Below, piece after piece: positions 8,340-17,353 of a DNA stretch of 64,000 bases. The stretch spans positions 2,356,001-2,420,000 of the forward strand of contig NZ_CP108046.1 of the NCBI RefSeq assembly GCF_041435115.1, in the 5' to 3' direction. The position numbers and the translations under genes are program-made. The DNA comes from Streptomyces sp. NBC_00289. Its GTDB lineage: Bacteria > Actinomycetota > Actinomycetes > Streptomycetales > Streptomycetaceae. The notes below the pieces were generated by a model. It ran no database searches. It saw nothing but the letters and a program-made list of their open reading frames with translations, and had not been told where the DNA came from. Position 1 is the stretch's first letter, and each line of letters opens with the position of its first letter.

Positions 8340-9105
8340 CCCGGAGGTCGGCCTCGATCCGGGCCACCGCGGCCAGCAGGGGCGGCAGCAGGTCACGGTG
8401 TACGGACTCCACCGAGGTGCGGCCGGCGTGCACGGCGATGTTCACTCCGGCCACCACCTCGCCGCCCGGCCCCCGGACCGGGGCGGCCACCGACCGCAGC
8501 CCCTCCTCGAGTTCCTGGTCGACGAGGGCGTACCCCTGTCGTCGTACGCGGCCGAGTTCCGCGCGCAGCGCCTCCGCCGTGACGAGTGTGCGCGCGGTCA
8601 GCGGGCGCAACTCGGCCCGGGCGAGCCGGACTTCGAGTTCCTCCTCCGGCAGGTCGGCGAGCATCACCCGGCCGACGGAGGTGACGTGCCCCGGGAACCG
8701 GGTGCCGACCGTGATCGTCGCGGACATGATGCGCCGGGTGGGCACCCGGGCGACGTACACGATGTCGTCGCCGTCCAGGACGCACAGCGACGACGACTCC
8801 CGTACCTCCGCGACGAGTTGCTCCAGGTGCGGCTGGGCCAGCTGAGGCAGCGTCAGGCCGACGAGGTAGGCGTAGCCGAGTTCCAGCACGCGCGGGGTGA
8901 GCCGGAAGAGGCGGCCGTCGCTGTGCACGTATCCGAGGTCGGCGAGGGTCAGCAGCAGGCGCCGGGCGGCCGCCCGGGTCAGGTCGCACGCACGGGCCAC
9001 CTCACTGAGCGTGCGCGCGGGGTGCTCGGCGTCGAAGGAGCGGATGACCGCGAGGCCACGCTCGAAGGACCGGACGAAATACGGTGCGCGGGCCGCGGTG
9101 GACAT
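8290..9105 (-). CDS. IclR-family regulator (PcaR/PobR-like)
   Basis: 271 residues from the ATG at 9105, preceded by CTGGAGG; the longer upstream frame would run through the promoter region. The N-terminal winged helix (about 10-75, including FERGLAVIRSF, LSEVARACDLTRAAARRLL and YVHSDGRLFRLTPRVLELG) is followed by an IclR effector domain with SVAAPVRGPGGEVVAGVNIAVH near the C-terminus. The sequence resembles regulators of protocatechuate and 4-hydroxybenzoate pathways. It is convergent with vanB and divergent from an ABC importer, so it likely responds to an aromatic acid and controls one or both units. The regulator and vanB 3' ends overlap by 50 bp. Confidence 0.85.
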   Translation of the reverse strand: MSTAARAPYFVRSFERGLAVIRSFDAEHPARTLSEVARACDLTRAAARRLLLTLADLGYVHSDGRLFRLTPRVLELGYAYLVGLTLPQLAQPHLEQLVAEVRESSSLCVLDGDDIVYVARVPTRRIMSATITVGTRFPGHVTSVGRVMLADLPEEELEVRLARAELRPLTARTLVTAEALRAELGRVRRQGYALVDQELEEGLRSVAAPVRGPGGEVVAGVNIAVHAGRTSVESVHRDLLPPLLAAVARIEADLRVTGPARAASPGTGTRR

Positions 9106-9149
9106 CGGCGACGCCTCCAGACTGTCAACAATTTCGTCAGCCAAACCCA

Positions 9150-9179
9150 TTGACCCGGCCGGACGGCCGGTTCTACGTT
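9150..9179 (+). promoter_or_regulatory. Promoter of the NMT1-type ABC importer operon
   Basis: TTGACC (9150-9155), an 18-bp spacer, then TACGTT (9174-9179), about 80 bp before the start at 9258. A perfect 10-bp palindrome TGTGCGCACA at 9211-9220 lies in the leader and could be a regulator site. Confidence 0.55.
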
Positions 9180-9257
9180 CCCCGCACACCAATTGAGCAC
9201 TACTGTGCGGTGTGCGCACAGCCTGTCGGAACACCGATGTCTGCACAGGAGGAGCCC

Positions 9258-10229
9258 ATGCGTCGTCTGCTCGCCGGTCTCGCGGCCGGATCCTTCCTGC
9301 TCACCACGGCGGCCTGCGGCTCGTCCGGCGACTCCGGTTCGTCGGACAAGGACGCGTCGTCCGGCGGCACCACCACGGTCAAGCTGGGACTCATCCCCAT
9401 CGTCGACGTGGCACCGGTCTATCTCGGCGTGAAACAGGGCTTCTACGCCGAGCGCGGCCTCGAGCTCACCATCACGACGGCTCAGGGCGGCGCGGCGATC
9501 GTGCCCGGTGTCACCAGCGGCCAGTTCCAGTTCGGGTTCTCCAACATGACCTCGCTGATGGTCGCGCAGTCCAACGGCGTGCCCGTGCGGGCCATCGCCA
9601 ACGGCATCGCCTCGACCGGCTTACAGGGCAAGGACTTCGGCGCGATCACCGTCAAGAAGGACAGCCCGATCAAGTCGGCGAGGGAACTCGAGGGCAAGAA
9701 GGTCGCCATCAACACCCTGAAGAACATCAACGAGAGCGCGGTGCGCGAGTCGGTGCGCAAGGCCGGCGGCGACCCGGACAAGGTGACGTTCGTGGAACTC
9801 GCCTTCGACCAGATGCCGGCCGCGCTCGACGGCGGCCAGATCGACGCCGCCATGGTGGTCGAGCCCGCCCTCGCCACCGTCAAGAGCCAGGGCGGCGTCG
9901 AGATCGCCTCACCCCTGGTCGATGTCGCGCCGCATCTCACCGTGGCCATGTACTTCACCTCGACGCGGTACCAGCAGCAGCACCCGGACGTGGTGAAGAA
10001 GTTCCAGGAGGCCACCGCGGAGTCCCTCGCCTACGCGGACGCCCACCCCGACGAGGTCCGGCAGGTCGTCACGACGTACACGAAGATCCCGGCGGCGGTG
10101 CTGGCGAAGGTGACCCTGCCGAAGTGGCCGGCCGACGCCGACCGCGCGTCCATCGAGGCGCTGGAGAAGCTGGGCGAGCAGGACGGTCTGTTCAAGCAGA
10201 CCCCGGACCTGGACCAGCTGCTGCCGTGA
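9258..10229 (+). CDS. ABC transporter substrate-binding lipoprotein (NMT1/SsuA/TauA type)
   Basis: 323 residues from the ATG at 9258, which follows a strong AGGAGG. A lipoprotein signal ends at Cys20 (LLTTAAC). The mature protein has the NMT1/THI5-like binding fold: KLGLIPIVDVAPVYLGVKQGFY, then AQGGAAIVPGVTSGQFQFGFSN. Such proteins bind sulfonates, taurine, nitrate, pyrimidines or aromatic acids outside the membrane. The position beside an aromatic IclR regulator and the vanAB operon suggests an aromatic substrate, by inference only. The gene contains one TTA leucine codon at 9621-9623, so translation may depend on the bldA tRNA. The two permeases and ATPase follow directly. Confidence 0.88.
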   Translation: MRRLLAGLAAGSFLLTTAACGSSGDSGSSDKDASSGGTTTVKLGLIPIVDVAPVYLGVKQGFYAERGLELTITTAQGGAAIVPGVTSGQFQFGFSNMTSLMVAQSNGVPVRAIANGIASTGLQGKDFGAITVKKDSPIKSARELEGKKVAINTLKNINESAVRESVRKAGGDPDKVTFVELAFDQMPAALDGGQIDAAMVVEPALATVKSQGGVEIASPLVDVAPHLTVAMYFTSTRYQQQHPDVVKKFQEATAESLAYADAHPDEVRQVVTTYTKIPAAVLAKVTLPKWPADADRASIEALEKLGEQDGLFKQTPDLDQLLP

Positions 10230-10999
10230 AGGGCCTGAACACCGCACTCGGTGCGGCCGGACTCGCGGCCTTCCTCGCCCTGGGCGAGGCGGTGCCGCGG
10301 CTCGGCCTGGTCAAGGAGGCCTACTTCCCGCCCACCAGCCGGATCGCCGGCGCGCTCGGCGACGAACTCGCCGACGAGGCCTTCTGGACGGCGCTCGGCG
10401 ACACGCTCACCGGCTGGGCGCTCGGGCTGACGATCGCGGCCTGCGCGGGAGTCGTCGTGGGCGTCCTCCTCGCGGTCGTCCCCCATCTCCGCGAGGCCAC
10501 CGCGTCCACGATTGAGTTCCTGCGCCCCATCCCGTCGGTCGCGCTGATCCCGCTGGCGGTGCTGCTGTACGGCACCGAACTGCGCTCGGTGCTCCTGCTG
10601 GTCGTCTACGCCTCCTTCTGGCAGGTACTCATCCAGGTCCTGTACGGCGTGCGGGACGTCGACCCGGTCGCCGAGGAGACGGCGCGGTCCTACGGCCTCG
10701 GCCCCTGGGCGCGGGTCCGGCACGTGCTGTGGCCCACCGCGCTGCCGTACGTCATGACGGGCGTCCGGCTGGCCGCGGCCGTCGCCCTCATCCTCGCCAT
10801 CACCGCCGAACTCGTCATCGGCGCACCGGGGTTGGGCTCGCGCATCGCGGTCGCCCAGACCTCGCAGGCGGTGCCGGACATGTACGCGCTGATCGTGGTC
10901 ACCGGCCTGCTGGGCCTGCTGATCAACGTGGGAGCGCGGTCGGTGGAGCGGCGGGCGCTGGCCTGGCACCAGTCGGTGCGCGGGGAGGTGGCGGTGTGA
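10226..10999 (+). CDS. ABC transporter permease (SsuC type), first copy
   Basis: 257 residues, with GTG at 10226 overlapping the preceding stop (GTGA). About six membrane segments. The cytoplasmic EAA loop EETARSYGLGPWARVRHVLWP (about residues 152-172) marks it as a BPD_transp_1 permease of the SsuC/TauC group, which forms the import channel with its partner and the ATPase. A second permease overlaps its 3' end, so the importer is probably a heterodimer rather than the homodimer usual for SsuC. Confidence 0.85.
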   Translation: MKGLNTALGAAGLAAFLALGEAVPRLGLVKEAYFPPTSRIAGALGDELADEAFWTALGDTLTGWALGLTIAACAGVVVGVLLAVVPHLREATASTIEFLRPIPSVALIPLAVLLYGTELRSVLLLVVYASFWQVLIQVLYGVRDVDPVAEETARSYGLGPWARVRHVLWPTALPYVMTGVRLAAAVALILAITAELVIGAPGLGSRIAVAQTSQAVPDMYALIVVTGLLGLLINVGARSVERRALAWHQSVRGEVAV

Positions 11000-11772
11000 G
11001 GCGCCTGCTGCTGCGGCCGGTGTACGTCCTCGCCCTGCCCGCGGTGCTCGTCCTGGTGTGGTGGCTGGCCTCCGACGGCAGCACCGACATCTACTGGCCG
11101 CCGCTGAGGACCATCCTCAGGACCTTCCCGGACGTCTGGACGGGTGAGCGGCTTCGCGCGGACGCGCTGCCCAGCGTGCTGAGGCTCGGAGCCGGATACG
11201 CGCTGGCCGCCGTGACGGGCGTCGCGCTCGGCACGGTCATCGGGTCCTACCGGCGGGTGCGGGCCGTGTGCGAGCCGGTCCTGGAGTTCCTGCGGGCGGT
11301 GCCGCCGCCCGTGCTGATCCCGGTCATCATGCTGTTCGCCGGCATCGGCGACACCATGAAGATCGTGGTGATCGCGAGCGGCTGCGTGTGGCCGGTCCTG
11401 CTCAACACGGTCGAGGGCGTACGGGCGGTGGACTCGGTGATGACCGAGACGGCCCGCTCCTACGGCATCACGGGCGCCGCACGGCTGCGGCACGTCGTGC
11501 TGCCGTCCGCGAGCCCGCAGATCTTCGCGGGCCTGCGCCAGGCACTGTCCATCGGCATCATCCTCATGGTCATCAGCGAGATGTTCGCCGCCAGCAACGG
11601 ACTCGGCTTCACCATCGTGCAGTTCCAGCGCGGCTTCGCCATCCCCGACATGTGGACCGGCATCCTGCTCCTGGGTCTGCTCGGCTTCCTCCTGTCCGTC
11701 GTCTTCCAGCTGGTCGAACGACGGGTGCTCGGCTGGTACCACGGCCTGCGCGCATCCACCCGACGGTCCTGA
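10996..11772 (+). CDS. ABC transporter permease (SsuC type), second copy
   Basis: 258 residues from a GTG at 10996 overlapping the previous stop. Membrane segments are spread along the chain, and the EAA-type loop TETARSYGITGAARLRHVVLP near residues 150-170 is very similar to that of the first permease. It probably pairs with it to form the translocation path of the importer. The ATPase begins 24 bp after its stop. Confidence 0.85.
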   Translation: MRRLLLRPVYVLALPAVLVLVWWLASDGSTDIYWPPLRTILRTFPDVWTGERLRADALPSVLRLGAGYALAAVTGVALGTVIGSYRRVRAVCEPVLEFLRAVPPPVLIPVIMLFAGIGDTMKIVVIASGCVWPVLLNTVEGVRAVDSVMTETARSYGITGAARLRHVVLPSASPQIFAGLRQALSIGIILMVISEMFAASNGLGFTIVQFQRGFAIPDMWTGILLLGLLGFLLSVVFQLVERRVLGWYHGLRASTRRS

Positions 11773-11796
11773 GCGCAGCTCACGAAAGGGCGGCCC

Positions 11797-12579
11797 ATGC
11801 TCGACGTACGCGGCCTGAAGAAGGTCTACGAGGGGTCCGGGCGGCGGGTGGAGGCGGTGCGCGACCTCACCTTCACCGTGGAGGCGGGCGAACTCGTCTG
11901 TCTCGTCGGCCCGTCGGGCTGCGGCAAGACCACCCTGCTGAAGTGCATGGGCGGACTCCTCACCCCCACGTCCGGCGAAGTGCTCCTGGAGGGGCGGAAG
12001 GTGACCGGGCCGCCACCCGGGATGGCGTTCGTCTTCCAGGAGTACGGCCGCAGTCTCTTCCCCTGGATGCGAGTCGGCGAGAACGTCGAACTCCCCCTGA
12101 GGCAGAAGGCGCTGGGAAAGGCGCGGCGCCGGGAGCTGGTCGCCGACGCCCTGGCCTCGGTGGGTCTCGCCGACGCCGCCGGGGCGTATCCCTGGCAGCT
12201 GTCGGGCGGGATGCAGCAGCGGGTCGCCATCGCCCGGGCACTGGCGTACGAGCCGCGGGTCCTGCTGATGGACGAGCCGTTCGCCGCGGTGGACGCGCAG
12301 ACGCGTGCCGACCTGGAGGACCTCGTCCGGGGCCTGTGGCAGGAGCGCGGCATCACCATCCTGTTCGTCACCCACGACATCGACGAGGCGGTGTACCTCG
12401 GGGAGCGGGTGGTCGTCCTGTCCGCGTCCCCCACCGTCGTCCAGGAGCAGCTGAAGGTCGATCTGCCCCTGCGGCGCGATCAGTTGCACACCCGGGTGTC
12501 ACCGCGCTTCGCCGAACTGCGCACGCATGTCTACGAGCAGATCCAGGCGGCGAAGCGCGGGACGTGGCCCGGCGGCTAG
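11797..12579 (+). CDS. ABC transporter ATP-binding protein (SsuB/TauB type)
   Basis: 260 residues from an ATG after GAAAGGG. Walker A GPSGCGKTT (about 39-47), Q-loop FVFQEYGRSLFPW, signature LSGGMQQR (about 134-141), Walker B VLLMDEPFAAVD and the switch histidine in VTHDIDEA are all present. It energises the importer encoded just upstream. Its TAG stop shares the palindrome CTAG (12576-12579) with the stop codon of the convergent glucanase gene. Confidence 0.92.
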   Translation: MLDVRGLKKVYEGSGRRVEAVRDLTFTVEAGELVCLVGPSGCGKTTLLKCMGGLLTPTSGEVLLEGRKVTGPPPGMAFVFQEYGRSLFPWMRVGENVELPLRQKALGKARRRELVADALASVGLADAAGAYPWQLSGGMQQRVAIARALAYEPRVLLMDEPFAAVDAQTRADLEDLVRGLWQERGITILFVTHDIDEAVYLGERVVVLSASPTVVQEQLKVDLPLRRDQLHTRVSPRFAELRTHVYEQIQAAKRGTWPGG

Positions 12580-14795
12580 GACAGATACGCCTCCACCTCA
12601 CTGAACTGGGCGGCGGGCCAGCCGGTGTTGGCGGTCACCTGGAGCCTGAGGTGGCGCAGGCCGGTGCCGCCGGGCAGGGTCACGGTCACCGTGTTGCCGG
12701 TGGCCGGGTCGAAGCGGTAGTCCTTCGAGGCGACCACCGTCGTGTAGCCGGAGCCGTCGGTGCTGCCCTGCACGGACAGGGTCTGGGTGCGCGCCTGCCA
12801 GGCGGACGACGGCGGAAGCCTCAGCACCAGCCGGCGCACGGCCTCGCTCGTACCCAGGTCGACCGTCCAGGACTGCGGGAAGGCGTTGTTGGCCGACTCC
12901 CAGTAGCTGTTCGCGTCGCCGTCGGCCGCCTTGCCGGGCGTGTAGACGTCCTGCGAACCGGTCGCCGTGGCCGGACGCCCCTTGGCGAGGTTGCGGCCCG
13001 GATCGGGGTCCGGGTTGCCCTGGCCGGGCTGCGGCCAGGTGGAGCAGTCCGACCAGGTGCTGTTCCAACCGGTGTTGCCCCCGCCGTCGGCGAGGGTGAA
13101 GGTGCCGGAGTTGGACGGGTAGGGGCAGTTGTAGATGCCTGCCGCGCCGACACCCGTGGCCCGGACGTCGGCGAACCGGGCCGAGCCCTGGGTCTCCGCC
13201 TGCACGACGACCGTCCCGGTGTTGCGCACGGTGGCTCCCCTCACCGTGACGTTGCCCGTCGGGTGACCGTGCCCGCCTCCCGACACGAACTCGAAGGCGC
13301 TGTAGGGGCTGTCGGTGATCGTCGTACCGGTGATGTCGACGGTGGCGTTGATGGCGCTGTCGTAGGAGTCGACGCGCAGTGCGCCCATGGGGTGGTTCCA
13401 GTTGGGGTTGAGCGCGCCGGTGCGCACCAGGGTGTTGCCGTCGACCGTGATCGTGCCGGCCAGCGGGGAGAAGGGGTCGAGGAACTTCTGGTTGGAGATC
13501 GCGATGCCGCTGCCGAGGGCGTTGGTGTCGGCGACCAGGTTGTTCCTGACGGCGATGTCGGTGCCGCCGTAGATCGCGATGCCGTTGGCGAGGTTGGGCT
13601 GCGTGATGGTGTTGTTCTCGAAGCTGCTGTCGGTGTTCGGCGCGTAGAGGGACCACATGGCGAGGGAGTCGTCTCCCTGGTTGCGCAGGAAGTTGCCCCG
13701 GACGCGGACCCCGCGCGCGTTGCCGTTGAGGTTGAGGCCGTCGGCGGTGGTGTCCAGGACGCGGTTGTTCTCGACGACCAGGTTGTCGTTGTTGCCCATC
13801 AGCCACAGGCCGACCTTGAGGTGCTGGAGCCACATGCCGGAGACGCTGGAGTTCGGGCCCAGCGACCCGTTGACGAAGTTGTCGGGGCTGGAGTCCACCC
13901 GCTCGGTCACCTCGCCGATCACCGCGAAGTCCTTGATGTGCACCGAACCGGCTGAGCTCGACTGGTCGATGAAGCGCGAGGCACGCACGACCGAGTACCA
14001 GCTGCCCGCGCCCTGGAGGGTCACGTTCTCCACGCCGCCGAGCGAGGCCGTCAGCCGGAAGTCGCCCGGCGGGATCCAGACCACTCCCCCTCGCGCGGCG
14101 GAGATCGCGTCCCGGAAGGCCTGCGTGGAGTCACCCCCGCCGCTGGGGTCGGCGCCCTTGTCGGTGACGGAGACCGCTCCGGCGGGCTTGGCGGCCGGTG
14201 CGGCGACCTGCTCGAAGTCGGCCACGTCGACGGTGACCTGGACGCCCGCCGCCTCGACGGCGACCTTGTCCCCCGGCTGGACGTTCTGCCCGAGCAACAG
14301 CCTGGTGTTGTCGTAGAAGTGGTGGGTCTTCGCTCCGGGGATCCAACTGGTGTCGATGTAGGAGTACTTCGAGGTGACGGCGAGCGTTCTCGCGAGCTTC
14401 TGCCCGTTGACGTAGACGTTCAGTGCGCCCGACTGGCCGTCGGGGACGCTGTAGGCGACGTTCACGGCGTTGGCCGCGCGCGGCACGGTGAACTCCACGC
14501 GCTGCCCGGACGCCAGACGCACCGCCTGCCGGCCGGAGGCCTCGGAGGCGAGGGTGCCCTGGGTGTGATCCGGGCCGATCTTCGTGCCGCCCGTCGGGCC
14601 GGCCTCGGCTTCGACCGAGGTGAAGGGGAGGGTGGCGCCCGCGGCCGCGTGGGCGGCGGGGGCGGTGGCGGCCGTGAGGAGGCCGGCGGCGAGGGCGGTC
14701 GCGACGGCCGAGGGCAGGGCAACCGACCTTACGGTTGCTGTCATGCTCCTGACAGTCGGATCGATCACGCCTCGGGAGGTCCTGGTTCTGCGCAT
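12576..14795 (-). CDS. Secreted GH87-type alpha-1,3-glucanase (mutanase) with discoidin domain
   Basis: 739 residues; the ATG at 14795 has GAAGGGA upstream. A long Sec signal peptide ends near residue 50 (APAAHAAAG). A beta-sandwich carbohydrate-binding region covers about 55-195, a right-handed parallel beta-helix about 205-600, and a C-terminal F5/8 type C (discoidin) domain about 605-739. In the helix, ADGLN (Asp352) and GDDS (Asp375, Asp376) fit the D...DD catalytic arrangement I recall for GH87 alpha-1,3-glucanases. It would cut fungal cell-wall or bacterial alpha-1,3-glucan outside the cell. It follows the GH13 gene by 60 bp on the same strand, tying it to the ABC importer. A different beta-helix glycanase is the main alternative. 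Confidence 0.72.
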   Translation of the reverse strand: MRRTRTSRGVIDPTVRSMTATVRSVALPSAVATALAAGLLTAATAPAAHAAAGATLPFTSVEAEAGPTGGTKIGPDHTQGTLASEASGRQAVRLASGQRVEFTVPRAANAVNVAYSVPDGQSGALNVYVNGQKLARTLAVTSKYSYIDTSWIPGAKTHHFYDNTRLLLGQNVQPGDKVAVEAAGVQVTVDVADFEQVAAPAAKPAGAVSVTDKGADPSGGGDSTQAFRDAISAARGGVVWIPPGDFRLTASLGGVENVTLQGAGSWYSVVRASRFIDQSSSAGSVHIKDFAVIGEVTERVDSSPDNFVNGSLGPNSSVSGMWLQHLKVGLWLMGNNDNLVVENNRVLDTTADGLNLNGNARGVRVRGNFLRNQGDDSLAMWSLYAPNTDSSFENNTITQPNLANGIAIYGGTDIAVRNNLVADTNALGSGIAISNQKFLDPFSPLAGTITVDGNTLVRTGALNPNWNHPMGALRVDSYDSAINATVDITGTTITDSPYSAFEFVSGGGHGHPTGNVTVRGATVRNTGTVVVQAETQGSARFADVRATGVGAAGIYNCPYPSNSGTFTLADGGGNTGWNSTWSDCSTWPQPGQGNPDPDPGRNLAKGRPATATGSQDVYTPGKAADGDANSYWESANNAFPQSWTVDLGTSEAVRRLVLRLPPSSAWQARTQTLSVQGSTDGSGYTTVVASKDYRFDPATGNTVTVTLPGGTGLRHLRLQVTANTGWPAAQFSEVEAYLS

Positions 14796-14855
14796 GTGCT
14801 GATCCCTTCAGGGGTGGGGGTTGCGGGGGACAGCGGGAACAACGTGGGCGCGGTC

Positions 14856-16445
14856 TCAGGCGAGCAGCCAGACCGCCGTGTCCTTCGGCAGCCGTCCGGT
14901 GGTGTCCAGCGGACCGCTGCCGAGGAGGAGTCGGGTGTGGGCGGGCAGGTCGACGGGGGCGTCGGCGAGGTTCACCACACAGGTCACGCCCTCCGCGCGG
15001 GCGAAGGCGAGGACGCCGTCCGGGGCGGGCAGCCAGGTGAGGGGGGCGCTGCCGAAGGCCGGGCGGAGGCGGATCGCCTCGCGGTAGAGGGTGAGCATGG
15101 AGTCGGGGGCGTTCTGCTGCCGGTCGACTGCATACGATGTCCAGCCGACCGGCTGCGGCAGCCACGGCTCCTCCCGCGAACCGAAGCCGGCGAACGGCGC
15201 CTCCGCCGCCCAGGGCAACGGCACCCGGCAGCCGTCGCGGCCGGGATCGGTGCCGCCGGACCGGAGGTACATCGGATCTTGTATGCGGTCGACGGGGATG
15301 TCGGCCTCGGGCAGGCCGAGTTCCTCGCCCTGGTACACGTAGACAGCGCCCGGCAGGGCCAGCGACAGCAGGGCGGCCGCGCGTGCGCGCCGGGTGCCGA
15401 GGGCCAGGTCGGTCGGGGTGCCGAAGGCCTTCGTGGCGAAGTCGAAGCCGGTGTCGGCGCGGCCGTAGCGGGTGACCGTGCGCGTGACGTCGTGGTTGCA
15501 CAGCACCCAGGTGGCGGGGGCGCCGACGGGAGCGTGTTCGGCGAGTGTCTCGTCGATCGACGTGCGCAGGCTCGCCGCGTCCCAGGGGCAGGTCATGAAG
15601 GAGAAGTTGAAGGCGGTGTGGAGTTCGTCGGGGCGCAGGTAGCGGGCGAAGCGCTCGGTGTCGGGCAGCCAGACCTCACCGACGAAGACGGCGCCGTACT
15701 CGTCGGCGATCGCCCGCCAGGCCCGGTAGACGGCGTGGAGTTCGTCCCGGTCGACGTACGGGTGCGGGTCGCGGCCCTCGACGAAGTCCGGCAGGCGGGG
15801 GTCCTTCGCCAGGAGGGCGGCCGAGTCGATGCGGACGCCGGCGACGCCCCGCTCGAACCAGAAGCGCAGGATGTCCTCGTGCTCCCGGCGGACGGCCGGC
15901 TCGGCCCAGTTCAGGTCCGGCTGTTCGGGGGCGAAGAGATGGAGGTACCAGTCGCCGTCGCCCACCCGGGTCCAGGCCGGGCCGCCGAACTGGGACTGCC
16001 AGTCGTTGGGCGGGAGTTCGCCGTGCCGGCCGCGTCCCGGACGAAAGTGGAACAGGGCCCGCTCGGGGCCGCCGGCGAGGGCGGCACGGAACCAGGGGTG
16101 CTGGTCGGAGACATGGTTGGGCACGATGTCGATGATCGTGCGGATGCCGAGCCCGGTCGCCTCGGCGATCAGTTTCTCGGCCTCGGCTAGGGTGCCGAAG
16201 GCGGGGTCGATCGCACGGTAGTCGGCGACGTCGTAGCCGCCGTCCCTCATCGGCGACAGGTACCAGGGGTTGAACCACAGGGCGTCCACGCCGAGTCGGG
16301 CGAGGTAGGGCAGCCGGGCGCGGACCCCCGGCAGGTCGCCGGTGCCGTCGCCGTCGCCGTCGGCGAAGCTGCGGACGTACACCTGGTAGATGACGGCGGA
16401 GCGCCACCAGTCCTGGTCCTTCCGGGCATGACTGGGCTGTCCCAC
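14856..16445 (-). CDS. GH13 alpha-glucosidase/oligo-glucosidase
   Basis: 529 residues from the GTG at 16445, since WWRSAVIYQVYVRSFADGDG near the N-terminus is the usual GH13 opening and the longer frame upstream shadows a permease. Family signatures are DIVPNH (106-111), GVRIDS with nucleophile Asp207, GEVW with acid/base Glu257, and NHD with Asp319. No signal peptide, so it is cytoplasmic and would hydrolyse imported alpha-gluco-oligosaccharides. It lies 29 bp after the second permease gene and upstream of the secreted glucanase. Linkage specificity (1,4, 1,6 or 1,3) cannot be read with certainty. Confidence 0.9.
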   Translation of the reverse strand: MGQPSHARKDQDWWRSAVIYQVYVRSFADGDGDGTGDLPGVRARLPYLARLGVDALWFNPWYLSPMRDGGYDVADYRAIDPAFGTLAEAEKLIAEATGLGIRTIIDIVPNHVSDQHPWFRAALAGGPERALFHFRPGRGRHGELPPNDWQSQFGGPAWTRVGDGDWYLHLFAPEQPDLNWAEPAVRREHEDILRFWFERGVAGVRIDSAALLAKDPRLPDFVEGRDPHPYVDRDELHAVYRAWRAIADEYGAVFVGEVWLPDTERFARYLRPDELHTAFNFSFMTCPWDAASLRTSIDETLAEHAPVGAPATWVLCNHDVTRTVTRYGRADTGFDFATKAFGTPTDLALGTRRARAAALLSLALPGAVYVYQGEELGLPEADIPVDRIQDPMYLRSGGTDPGRDGCRVPLPWAAEAPFAGFGSREEPWLPQPVGWTSYAVDRQQNAPDSMLTLYREAIRLRPAFGSAPLTWLPAPDGVLAFARAEGVTCVVNLADAPVDLPAHTRLLLGSGPLDTTGRLPKDTAVWLLA

Positions 16446-16474
16446 GGGGCCTGCCTTTCTGTCGGGGGGCTGTG

Positions 16475-17353
16475 TCAGCCCTTCGTGCTGCCCGCGCTGA
16501 TCCCGGCGATGATGTGCCGCTGGAAGAGCAGGAACATCGCGACCATGGGGATGCTCGCGATCACCATCGCGGCGATGAGCACGGTCAGCTGGATGTTCTG
16601 GGACAGCTGGACGAGTGCCACGCTGATCGGTTGCCTGCCGGTGTCGGAGAAGACCATCAGCGGCCACAGGAAGTCCTGCCACACGGCGACCAGGGCGAAG
16701 ATCGACACGACGCCGAGGACCGGCCGTGACATCGGCAGCACGATCGAGCGGAGGATGCGCAGCTTTCCGGCGCCGTCGATCTCGGCGGCCTCCAGCACGT
16801 CCCGCGGGAGTTGGTCGAAGAACCGCTTGAGCAGGTACAGGTTGAAGGCGTTGGCGACGGCCGGGAGCCAGATGGCGAGGGGATCGTTGAGCAGGCTCAC
16901 ATGGATCAGCGGAAGGTCGGCGACGGTCAGGTACTTCGGTACGACCAGGGCCTGGGCAGGAACCATCAGGGTGGCGAGGATGCCACCGAGGACGACCTTG
17001 CCGAAGGCGGGCCGCAACTGGGACAGCGCGTAGGCGGCGGCCGTGCACAGGACCAGCTGGAACAGCCAGGCGCCGGCGGCCTGGACGACCGTGTTCCACA
17101 GGTGGGCGGGGAGCTGCATGAGGTCCCAGGCGTCGGTGTAGCCGCTGAGGTGCCACTGCTCGGGGACGAGGGTCGGCGGGGTCCGCGCGATCTCGTCCGG
17201 TGACTTCGCGGCACCGGTCACCATCCAGTAGACGGGGAACAGGAACGCGAGCGTGAACAGCAGGACGACGCCGGTGAAGACGCTCCAGTACGCGGCCCTT
17301 CCGCGCGGGCGGGCCAGCGCGGCAGGCGAGAGCAGGGTTCTGGTGTCGCTCAC
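16475..17353 (-). CDS. Carbohydrate ABC permease (MalG type)
   Basis: 292 residues, GTG at 17353 overlapping the stop of the preceding permease (GTGA). Six membrane segments; the MalG-type EAA loop is EAAEIDGAGKLRILRSIVLPMSRP (about residues 196-219), and the C-terminus GISAGSTKG is typical of the family. It forms the inner-membrane channel with the MalF-type partner. No ATPase gene lies in the operon. Confidence 0.9.
   Translation of the reverse strand: MSDTRTLLSPAALARPRGRAAYWSVFTGVVLLFTLAFLFPVYWMVTGAAKSPDEIARTPPTLVPEQWHLSGYTDAWDLMQLPAHLWNTVVQAAGAWLFQLVLCTAAAYALSQLRPAFGKVVLGGILATLMVPAQALVVPKYLTVADLPLIHVSLLNDPLAIWLPAVANAFNLYLLKRFFDQLPRDVLEAAEIDGAGKLRILRSIVLPMSRPVLGVVSIFALVAVWQDFLWPLMVFSDTGRQPISVALVQLSQNIQLTVLIAAMVIASIPMVAMFLLFQRHIIAGISAGSTKG

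Noticed and set aside
9106..9246. 47-residue N-terminal extension of the first IclR regulator
   Set aside because: It would overlap the divergent promoter and lacks a ribosome binding site, whereas the ATG at 9105 has one.
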